Origin: Microstegium vimineum
Taxonomy: Eukaryota; Streptophyta; Magnoliopsida; Poales; Poaceae
Direction of reading: 5' to 3'
Assembly (NCBI GenBank): GCA_022036555.1
Contig: CM039129.1
Span: forward strand, 28,012,553 to 28,076,552
DNA length: 64,000 nt
Part shown: piece by piece, positions 55,416 through 64,000 of the stretch
How positions within the stretch are numbered: position 1 is the first letter of the stretch
How the letters are laid out: each line of letters opens with the position of its first letter
The notes under the pieces: generated by a model
Told to the model about the DNA's origin: nothing
Seen by the model: only the letters and a program-made list of their open reading frames with translations
The model's database searches: none
Made by a program: the position numbers and the translations under genes

Positions 55416-58400
55416 CTACTCGTCGCCATCTCCATTCGCCGAAGGGAGCACTTCAGGCTCGAAGAGCTTTGCCAGCTCGCCTCCGGGCACCTCTGCGGCC
55501 TCGATCAGCTCGTGGCATCTCGCCACGTTCTCTTCTTCAGTCAGCCTCGGGTCAACGACGAAGCCGCTGGCGACGACGCTGAGGTCGTAGATGTAGCCTG
55601 AGCGGACGACCGCGAGCGCCCGCTTCACGCCCACGTGCAGAGCAGCATGGACTTGCTCCGTCACCTCTTGGGTCATGGAGTAGAAGCAGCGCAGGAGGGA
55701 GTCTCCTCGTGCGTCGCCTTCGACCGCCGGCTTCGGCTCGACCCCCATGTCATCGCAGAAGGAGGAGATGGCGCCCTTGAGCCTCTCGTTCAGGCTCGTC
55801 TCTTCCCCGAGGAGGTCCTGAAGACTGGTCAGATCCTCGTGGGCTCGGGCCTTTTCCGCTGCGAGCTCTGCCAGAATGAGCACATGACTCAGTCAAAACC
55901 AAAAGGCAGGGGAAGGGTCAAGACTAGGCAAGCTCAGTAACACATCCAAAAACTCACCTTTGGCATGTGCCTCCAGGGTGACGTAGCCCTGCTCGGCCCT
56001 CTGAAGTTGACGGCGGACGTCGACGAGCTCCGCAGCTTGGTCGCCATTTTTAGCCCGGAGGTCCTCGATGATCTTGCCAGTACCATCAAGGGCCCTCTTC
56101 TGCTAGCCGCCACTTCCCCCAGAGTGGCGATCTGGGCTCGGGCCTTCTCCTCCGTGACACCCAGCGCGTCACGTTCGTGGGAGACGGCGTCAACGTCCCC
56201 CTGGAGCTCCTGGATACTTTCCGCCGCCAGAGTCAGCTCCTCCCTCAGCTGGGCGGACTCCTCCTCAGCCTTGCGCCGGGCCTCCTGGGCAGCGTCCCGC
56301 TGCTGCCCAACCTCGGCGACCTCCTTGAGGGCGGCCTCGGCCCTCGACCGCGCCCAGGAGGCCTCCTCCTAGGCGGCCTTGGCCTCCTCTTGCGCGGCTG
56401 CCGCCTCGGCTTTCGCCTGGGCGGCCTCGGCTTCCGCCTTCTCCAGCGAAGCGCAGAGGGTAGGAAGTTGCTCCTACGCCCGGAGGATGAATTGGGACTT
56501 ATTGTATGACCTCGCCCTCAACGCCTGACACGGATGAAAAGGAATGTCATCAGAAAAGAGCGGTCAGGTAACCCAAGCAAGATCAAAGGAAGAACGAGGC
56601 TTACCTCCATCCCCCGGTGCAGATCCGCGGAAGCAACCTCCGCCGACAGGCGCACCACGTGCTCAAGCCACGCCCGGAACTCCTCCAGGTGCTCCCACTC
56701 CCGAGCTCGGCTTGATCATCGAGCTTGAAGAGGGTGCGCCCTGGGTCTCGGGGGTCGGCTAGCTCGAGGGGCTCCTGCCCCCAAAACCTGCTGCTGCGGT
56801 CGATCCTCTCCTGGACCTCCCGCATGATGCCCTAGCACATCTCGGGGCCACCCGCTCCGCCAGAGTAGGGAAGGGAGCCGCCCCCTTGAGCTGGGCTCTC
56901 CTGGCCTCGGGGTCACCTTGCGGGGCCGCCACCGGCCCCTCCGAGTCATCGCCCCTAGGTGGAAGAAGTCCCCGCCGGGAGAACAACCCTGCGTAGTGAA
57001 GAAAGCAAACGATCAGCACCCAATGTCGCAGGCTCACTGCGGGTCGACTAAGTTAGAGGGCGGATTACCTCGAGACGACGATTGTCCGACCTCGAGACGA
57101 GGCCGAGCTGACGCCTCGGACATCATCACATCCGTCGCGCCGCTTCCTTGTAGCGCCGCAACGGCCCCCTCCGGTTCCGACGAAGGGGTCGTCGCTGCGG
57201 TCATCTCCGTCGGGTCCACCAGCTCTGCCACCATCTCGGCCACCTCTTCATCGATGGCCTCCACCGTCATCTCCACCGCGGGTGTCGCCTCAGGATCCTC
57301 GGCCCATCCTCCCTCCTGGGCAGGCTCGGGGAGCGGCTCAAAAACCCCCTCGACGAGGGTCCCCGCCGACGGAGGCACCTCCGCCATGGCGGCAACCGCA
57401 CCCTCGCCCTCGCCCCGCAGACGCGCCTCCCACGACGCTAGGTTTTCGGGCCACTACCTCGGCGCTGGACGCTCCGGCGTCTCTCCCTCGCCGGCGATGG
57501 TCAAGTCGACCACCTCCACTTCTGCGGCGGCTTGGGGCTCGACCCCCTCTGTCACGGCCGTCGTCGACACCGGCTTCGTGCCTTCCGAGGCTGCGGGCGC
57601 CCCCCCCCCCCCCTCCGACGGGTGGGTAAGCACGGCCTCAAACGCCACTCCGGCGGACCCCGTCGACGTGGCGGGCCGACCCATCTCTTCCCCGCTCGAG
57701 TTAGCTCCACGGCGGCCTGCGCCTGCCCTCGCCCCATCGCCTCCCGCGCCACGGCCACCCACGCCTTGACCGGGGCGGGGGTCGAGGGAGACGAGGTGGT
57801 GGAACTGGCCCCGACGGCCATCTTGACCACGGCCTCTGCCCCTAGCCTCTTGGCCAGAGTGATGGTCGCGCCCTCCGCCAAGCGTTTCGTCCTGAAAAAG
57901 GAACCCATACGCAACGGTAAGCATAAAGGCATAATCGGTGGGAAATATTCGGACCGACAGAAAGCGACTCACCCTAGCGGAGTTGTGGGGGTCCGACCGG
58001 TGGATCCCAAGCTGCTCGGGGGCTTCTGCGGGGCGCGACAGGAGCCACTTCTCCCATCAGCGCTGGCCGTGGTAGGGGTCGAGGACGCTCCCGCCGCCGT
58101 CTCCTGGGCAGGGGCCGACGATGTCCCCGTCGCCCCCCTCCTGACCTCCTCCTGCGTCGACGGGCCTGACGCTCGTGCGCTTGACCGAGTAGGCGCCGGG
58201 GGCGTGCTCGACCGACCCCTCGACGGGGACCGAGACGAACGGCCGCACGTCTGCCGCGGCACTTCACCTCGAGGAGCCGTGGGGCGTTCGTCCCGCAGCT
58301 CAATCCCGCCAGTTGGGGCCGACCTCGACGTCGACCCTTCTCCACCTCCAGTACCGACGACCACCCCCGCCGCTCGGGCACCGCTCGTTCTCCCTCGAGC

Positions 58401-59659
58401 CCTCGATGTGGCTTGGCCTCCCCGTCGCTGCTCGACTCCTCCTCCTCCTCATCCTCCTCTGAAGGCGACTCCTCTTCGAAAAGGTTGGCCCGCCTCTGCC
58501 GGGCCCGGCGCTATTCGCGCTCCTGCTTCTCCCGGGCCCTTTTGCCCTTGTCCTTTTTGGTCTTTTCCTTGTCCTTCATGTCTTGCTCGGCCTGAAGGCG
58601 CCTCGCCTGGGAGTCGCTCTGCTCCTCCTTCATTAGTGGCAGCGACTTCTGGAAGATAACATCCCCCTAAGGAGCACAAGGCAGTTAGAACGCAGGCAAA
58701 GGAGACGAACAAGACAGACAAGAGAACACTAACAGAGAAAGGGAGTCATACCAGCCGGATGTGTCCCTGGTCCGGCATCATGGGGACGCTGGTGACGCCC
58801 CCGATCTCGAACGCGCCGGCGAAAGAGGCGCGTACCCGGCGGACCACTCTCTCGAGAGGTACTCGTCCCCCAGGAGGCGGCACCCCGTCAGATCCACCCC
58901 CGGGCGCATCTCGTCGAGGCGTCGCGGGCGAGCCATCAGCAGCACGACCCGCCGCTGATGAAAGGCCGACGCAACGATCGCCTCCGTGAGTCCCGCCTCC
59001 TTCAGACGGGCGATCGCGCCGAGCAGGTGACCGAGGCGCGACTGCTTCTTCTTCTTGATGCCGTACCTCCAGTGGTCGGGCCTCGAGTCGATCGTCCTGA
59101 CGGTGTTGGCGGGGAACAGGCCGTCGTCGTTCCTCAGGTAGAACCACCCGGAGTGCCATCCGGAGTGGCTCGACGTAAGCTTCGCTGGGATCCAGTTGTC
59201 CGCCCTCTTGAGGGCGATGCTGCAATACCCCGTCCTGACCACCCTGTGGCTGCCGCTCCCGGCCGAGGCGTGGAACAGGCTCGCCTCGAACAGGTGGAGC
59301 CACAGCTCCCAGTGCAGCTCCATCCCCAGGTATCCTTCGCACACGGCGGTGAAAACCGCCACATGACAGATACCGTTGGGGGAAAGGTGCTGGAGCTCCA
59401 CGCCGTAGTAGTGGAGGATCCTGCGCAGAAGACGGTTGGGGGGAGCGCCTAGTCCCGTTTGGTGGAAGGCTTCAAAGCTAACCACGTAACCCTCCGGCGG
59501 GTTGGGCTCGGCATCTTCCCTCGGTGGCACTACCCACTCCGGCCGGTCGACGGAGGTGATGGGCCGGAGAAGACCGCTCTCCATCAGGTCTCCCAAGCGC
59601 GCCACGGTCGCCGACGACGGGAGCCAGGCATCAGGGCCGCGCAGGCTGTAGCTGGCCAT
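55416..59659 (-). pseudogene. Antisense gene of element C (PF04195-like, spliced, coiled-coil)
   Basis: ATG at 59659 (MASYSLRGPDAWLPSS). The N-terminal domain has RPEWVVP, PPEGYVVSFEAFHQTGLGAP, LHYYGVELQHLSPNGICH, CEGYLGMELHWELW and GWFYLRNDD, and runs open to 58751. A probable intron (58750-58668) leads to a Lys/Glu-rich segment (KDKEKTKKDKGKRAREKQ). Low-complexity exons follow, then a long Ala/Glu coiled coil at 56510-55960 (RKAEEESAQLREELTLAAES). The C-terminal domain has GVKRALAVVRSGYIYDLSVV, GFVVDPRLTEEENVARCHEL and LAKLFEPEVLPS, with the stop at 55416. Four in-frame TAGs (56834, 56476, 56371, 58513, minus) stand where Gln would fit. It ends about 560 bp from the end of pol, tail-to-tail. 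Confidence 0.8.
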
Positions 59660-59832
59660 GAGTGCAGGGAGACTGGTGTGCTCGGATGTGGGGGTGGAAG
59701 GTATGTTCCCAATCTCTCCTCTCCTTACTCTCGCGTGCGCAGAGGTCCGGCTCGGAGGGCGACTAAGGCGATGGCGAGAAGGAGGCAGGGAAGGCAATGG
59801 CGAGAAGGACGCAGCCGACTCCCCGCCTTTAG

Positions 59833-59840
59833 TATTTATA
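59833..59840 (-). promoter_or_regulatory. TATA box of the element C antisense gene
   Basis: TATAAATA is read on the minus strand from 59840, about 175 bp before the ATG at 59659. The predicted leader is about 150 nt. Confidence 0.68.
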
Positions 59841-60099
59841 ACCGGAAGCTCAACCGGCAGATCCGACTAAAAGGCAGGTAAGCCTCTGCATTTAATGCGC
59901 CCACCTACCACCTCCTCATATTCCTCCAGGATAAGGCGCACCCGTCGCGTCATCGGGTTCCACACCGCACTTCGTGCCACACCCTACTCCTGCTGCGGTT
60001 ACAGTCGAACGGACACCTCCTAAAAAGGCGTGCCTACGGCGGACAGCGCGCAATAGTGGGCGTTATCTTCGGAGGTAAGCAACCGACGTCGACCCGTCC

Positions 60100-60700
60100 G
60101 TCAAAATCTCGAGGGAACGAAGGCTGGCCCTCGAACGGGGTTCGACAGCCACCCTCGAGTACCTGAGGTCTGAGGGGACCTTGGGTTATGGACTCCGGTC
60201 CACCCCCAAATCTCGAGGGGACGAAGGCTGGCCCTCGAACGGGGTTCAACAGCCACCCTCGAGTACCTGAGGTCTGAGGGGACCTCGGGTTATGGACTCC
60301 GGTCCACCCCCGAATCTCGAGGGGACGAAGACTGGCCCTCGAGCAGGGTTCGATAGCCGCCCTCGAGTACTCGATCCCAACGGGCGGATCCAACAAAAAC
60401 ACAGGTATGTCCCCGCATTTAATATACCTACCTACCCCCTTGTATTCCACAGGATAGGACGTCACCTTCAGAGGCGAGCGGCGGACGTCGACCCGTCCGT
60501 CAAAACCTCGAGGGAGTGAAGGCTGGCCCTTGCATAGGGTTCGACAGCCGCCCTCGAGTACCTGGGGTCAGGAATGACCCAGGGTAACGGACTCCGGTCC
60601 ACCCCCAAATCTCGAGGGGGCGAATGCTGGCCCTACGAACAGGGTTCACAGCCGCCCTCGAGTACTCGAGTCAGGGATGACCCAGGGGGGCTGGCGCGAG
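60100..60700. repeat. 104-bp tandem repeat array in element C
   Basis: Units begin (TCTCGAGGG) at 60107, 60211 and 60315, with further copies at about 60507 and 60611. Each contains CGAAGGCTGGCCCTCGA, TTCGACAGCC, CCTCGAGTACC and GGACTCCGGTCCACCCCC. The flanking GACGTCGACCCGTCCGTCAAAA phrase before units 1 and 4 shows a higher-order duplication of about 400 bp. A partial unit recurs at 61191. Confidence 0.88.
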
Positions 60701-61526
60701 CCCCTAACTCGAGAACGAACTCTCGAGGCCCCCGAGACATATCTGAGGCATAACCACGGAATACCCAAGGATCCCTACGCCGGGAGGCATCGAGCCACCA
60801 ACTCCCATCGAACGGAGTTGGCACCTAGGTAAGCCACATGGTCTTGCTAAATGAGAACGCCTCAGGGCTTCTATCGACCCCTATCGAATGGGGCACGAGT
60901 TCTCACTTGGATTTTTACCCGTACCGGGCACGATTTCTACGAATTTCTGCCCAACACCAGCTCACAGAGGACTTCAAGGCTCGTCCTAACGAGGATAGCA
61001 CGATGCTCTTCGCCCCACAAACCCGAACGCAAGGATCCGTGGGAAGGACTCTAGGAGGTAGTGAAAGCCTAGCCACGCAGGGCTCGAGGGCCAGACTACG
61101 CACGGCACCCCTCGACGAAAGAGGGTCGAAAACACTCGTGGCCTGGTAGATAGAGTTGACCCCTCGGTAGGGGCACTGTGACTCCAGTGTAACGTTCGAG
61201 GGAGCGAAGGCTGGCTCTCGGAAGGGTTCGACAGCCGCCCTCGAGCACCCCCCTTTTTCAGGAAGTGGAACGCTCATAACCTAGCGAATGGAATCGACCG
61301 CTCGGTAGGGCGCCGCGACTCCAGGTAATCCTGACTCCCCTCAATAAAACATACTTCAAAGCCCCCAGAGGAGTTCTTAATCACTCCTCTGAGGCCTCGG
61401 GGACTACCCCCGCGGGGTGCGCTTGCGCGCATCCCGCGGAGAATCGAACCTCTTACTAACTCCGCAGGTCAACGGCAAAAGCCCCTATGCGGATGCTTCT
61501 TATCCGCACAGAGGCTCGGAGGCTAC
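60701..61526. other. Element C 3' non-coding region
   Basis: No gene is seen. GCCTCGGGGACTACCCCCGCGGGG near 61393 resembles the CTCGGGGACT motif multiplied in element B. The purine-rich CACAGAGGCTCGGAGGCTAC abuts the 3' LTR at 61507-61526 and is the likely polypurine tract. Confidence 0.6.
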
Positions 61527-62772
61527 TGTCGGGTACAAAGGTAAGGGGTATCTTAAACCCTTCGATAAACTAACGCTCAACATAGCAACCATTTTTAAGA
61601 CAGGATCCAGTCAGCCGCTCGGGTCCATGGAGAAAGGCCCATCGCACGAAGGCCCCCCCACCGGCAACAGCAACCAGTCTTGGGCTGGCCCGTTTCTGAA
61701 AGAATAGACGAACAGGGGTCGAAACGAACAACCCCTCCGCCTCTGCCTCGACCCCGACTGATGGACAGGGGTCGAACGAACGACCCCTCCGCCTCCGCCT
61801 CGACCCCGGCTGACAGACAGGGGTCGAACGAACGACCCCCGGGCGGGAAGCTCGATCAGCTCACCTGCTCCCGGTACGGATAAAAGGGGATCCGATGCGC
61901 TTACCTGCCCCTGCCTAACGCCATGGGCGCCCATGACCGCAATCAAATCCGTCATCTCACCACCCATGCCGTGGACCTCCGTCAACTGTGCTGCCGCTGT
62001 AGCCACGTCGCAAGTACGGACTCCAGAGGCACCTCCTCGAGCCGTGAACAGGACAGCCCTCGACTGTGTCTTCAGGGATACGACAGGGCCACGCTGGTCT
62101 CGACCCCCCCTCGACCAGGGGGCTCGACCCCTGCCTCCAACCACTCCGGTATGGGACCCGTCCCATCCGCTCCGTCCCGCTTCAGCTGTGGGACTCGCAC
62201 CCATCTTCCAAAGGTCAACCCTGTTGCGCCATGCTGTGCGGTGATGCCCAGTCAGCCATCACCGCGTCCTGAACACCGGAAGGACGGGAAGGCCACGCAG
62301 CCACAGTGATCGACGTCCCTTCACCAGCATAGCGCCACGGACACGCCTCCCATGCCGCTACAGTTTGGGACTCTATACTCTCAGGCCTCCCTTGGTCTAT
62401 AAAAGGGGACGCCGGGATAGAAGGGGGCACGGGTATTCGCATTCGAACATCATCTCTGACCCTCATACACCACACACCCGATTACTTGATCGACCTCTCA
62501 AGCAATCAACCGACCACCTAGGATAGCCCCTGCCCCGCTAGCCCTAGGCCTTAGCTCATCCTGAGCACCCCCGTGTAAACCTGCTTGTACCCCCTGTACA
62601 AGCACTTCGGTGCAAAATAATACAATCCATCCTCCCCCGCTGGACGTAGGACCTTCTGTGCTCGAACCAGGATAAATCTTGTGTTCTTTTTGCATCACGT
62701 CTGGGAGAGGGAGCACGCAATATACAAATTTACTAGCCGGTGGTCTTGACCCACTGGGTCATAACACTGACA
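61527..62772 (+). repeat. 3' LTR of element C
   Basis: 1246 bp, closely similar to the 5' LTR, including the three tandem GGACAGGGGTCG units (about 61711, 61763 and 61815) and the TATAAAA box near 62398. Confidence 0.95.
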
Positions 62773-62777
62773 ATAAG

Positions 62778-63631
62778 TAAGCAATGTGTGACACTTGTCG
62801 AATTAATGAAAATGATGCCCATCTTTTCTTTCACTGTACTTTTGCAAGAGCTGTCTGGTTATCTGCAAATCCTTCTATCTGCACCTCGGCTCTACCTCAT
62901 GAGCAGGATGGAGTTCAACAGATACTGTCGATTATTTTAGGCCAGCAAACATCGTCTCATCAGATGGAGGTCATTCTAGTAACTTTGTGGTATATTTGGA
63001 AAGCCAGGAATAACAAAAGATTCAACAACAAAAAATGGACGGTTCGCCAAGTCCATAATGCAGTAGCGGCAGATATCAAAGCAACCTCAGTATATAAGTT
63101 GCAGGAGGATGAACAGGTACATCAAGACTTGCGGGGGCACATGCCTGGGCCAAACAATGATGGGGGCCACAACCTGATGCATCGAGGTATACTTTCTTCA
63201 AATGCAGGTACTAGTGGAATCAACAACCATACAACCACAACGTCGACGGTCCCTCTCTGTAGGATTTTGCTACCTGCGCTATTGCCAGGAATGCTTCCAC
63301 TGCTCCAGATCAGAGTAATCTAGGCTCTAGGAATGCAGGTCTTGGTGTTTTCATCATCTACACACAAGCTGGCCATACTCGTATGATATTCTTACAGGCC
63401 GCATTGTCCAGTACCACTTCAGTACTAATGGCAGAGGCGACAACTCTTGATCTAGGTGCAACCATGCATGGTGTCCTTGCTAAATCTTCAGTCGCCCAGC
63501 TACGGAGCTACCTGACTGACAATCAGCAGCTAGTTACATTCTTCAATGGTTCAGATCTGTCCACACTTCCAGACTGGACAATTAAACCTTTCACCCAGAG
63601 TTTCATCAACAACAATATAGCAGCCACATAA
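62778..63631 (+). pseudogene. LINE-type zf-RVT and RNase H remnant, right part
   Basis: CDTCRINENDAHLFFHC then FARAVW match the zinc-binding region found C-terminal of plant LINE reverse transcriptases (zf-RVT). They are followed by LVTLWYIWKARNNKRFNN. After a stop near 63250 and a frame change, GLGVFIIY, LMAEATTLDLG and PDWTIKP (to 63631) resemble the plant RNase H-like domain (RVT_3), with Glu in AEA kept. It is the 3' end of a LINE or a related host pseudogene. No poly(A) tail or target duplication is evident. Confidence 0.78.
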
Positions 63632-63778
63632 GTGTATTCAAGGTTGCAAAGACAACAAAATCAAACGGCGCATATGTTAGCCACACAAGTTAGAATTTAC
63701 TCATGTAAATCGGCACTCTGTGTCCATCACGTGCTCCAATCAAAATCATGTAAACTTGTGCACTCTCAGAGAGGTACA
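63632..63778. other. Short intergenic stretch
   Basis: Follows the RNase H-like remnant. No gene, repeat or signal recognised. Confidence 0.4.
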
Positions 63779-64000
63779 GAGCATCTCCAAGAGTCTTTCT
63801 AAATCTCACTCTTTAAATCATCATTTGGAGAGTCATTTACATAAAAATCATTTTGTATATCTTTCTATTTTCCAACAGCTTTTCTAAATCTCATGCATAC
63901 TCTAGAGAGTCATTCTCGTCTTCTATATTTGGCTAGCGAAAAATTCAGAATAGAGAATGACTATATTTAGAAGACCATTTAGATAAGTTGTTGGAGAGTA
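63779..64000. mobile_element. MITE, cut by the window end
   Basis: GAGCATCTCCAAGAGTCTTTC at 63780 is the terminal motif of a common grass MITE group. Internal AT-rich sequence has repeated TCATTT and TAAATCTCA strings. AAGTTGTTGGAGAGTA at the very end looks like the start of the opposite inverted repeat. No target duplication can be checked because the right end is outside the window. Confidence 0.65.

Larger units (their letters stand above)
47179..62772 (+). mobile_element. Gypsy (Tat-lineage) retrotransposon C, nearly intact structure
   Basis: LTRs 47179-48427 and 61527-62772 start TGTCGGGTACAAAGG and end ACNGACA. The perfect duplication ATAAG is at 47174-47178 and 62773-62777. It has a primer-binding site, gag-pol on plus (about 48490-54857), an antisense gene (59659-55416), a tandem repeat region and a purine-rich tract before the 3' LTR. 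At 15.6 kb and with a 777-codon uninterrupted pol stretch, it is the best preserved element here. It is inserted in a LINE remnant. Confidence 0.95.

Noticed and set aside
57600..58400. Long Pro/Ala/Arg-rich plus-strand ORFs (283 and 375 codons) in element C
   Set aside because: They are antisense shadows of GC-rich low-complexity exons of the antisense gene; no motif is recognisable.
60100..60700. CRISPR-like array
   Set aside because: Units are contiguous 104-bp tandem copies without unique spacers, in a plant retroelement.

Overview
This is a plant nuclear window, almost certainly from a grass and probably a panicoid. The evidence is intron-containing genes, a Stowaway MITE with the CTCCCTCC terminus, Tat-type Gypsy elements, SIRE/Maximus-type Copia LTRs and a FAR1-type Mutator-like transposase. 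A run of exactly 100 N (17162-17261) shows it is from a scaffolded assembly. Apart from one host gene, nearly everything readable is transposable-element DNA.

Layout. 1-2285 is AT-rich intergenic DNA with a possible small LTR and a 60-bp duplication. 2460-3785 (minus) is the only convincing host gene: a three-exon, 361-residue two-cupin protein of the small 11S-globulin/legumin-like family, whose first intron appears to be GC-AG. 4231-4490 is a Stowaway MITE. From 5009 to 46605 lies a Mutator-like element (MULE) with ~85-bp terminal inverted repeats and a broken FAR1/MULE/SWIM transposase gene; it was split by a chain of nested insertions. Gypsy element A (5296-43246, TSD gcatt/acatt) sits in the MULE. 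Copia element D (15208-29255, TSD CCCTC) and minus-strand Gypsy element B (29444-39121, TSD ACCTC) sit in A. Minus-strand Copia element E (16133-20888, TSD TGCAG) sits in the first LTR of D. Solo LTR F (18656-20266, TSD CCGTC) sits in the LTR of E. To the right, a foldback MITE cluster (46774-47127) precedes a LINE-type zf-RVT/RNase H coding remnant (47128-47178 and 62778-63631). That remnant is split by Gypsy element C (47179-62772, TSD ATAAG), the best preserved element. The window ends inside another MITE.

Most notable feature. Gypsy elements A, B and C each carry, besides gag-pol, a second long gene on the opposite strand. It lies tail-to-tail with pol, between pol and the 3' LTR. Each copy has a TATA box about 140-200 bp before its ATG, an N-terminal domain resembling Pfam 'putative gypsy type transposon' (PF04195), and downstream coiled-coil or conserved C-terminal parts. 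Introns are visible in B and C. Such additional ORFs are known in the Tat lineage, but their function is not. Three divergent copies with the same promoter-gene layout make this the best candidate here for a poorly described system.

All elements show decay: nonsense codons (very often TAG where CAG is expected), frameshifts, deleted Gag (B), a deleted reverse-transcriptase palm (D), and lost catalytic Asp residues (B). I saw no tRNA, rRNA, CRISPR or bacterial features.
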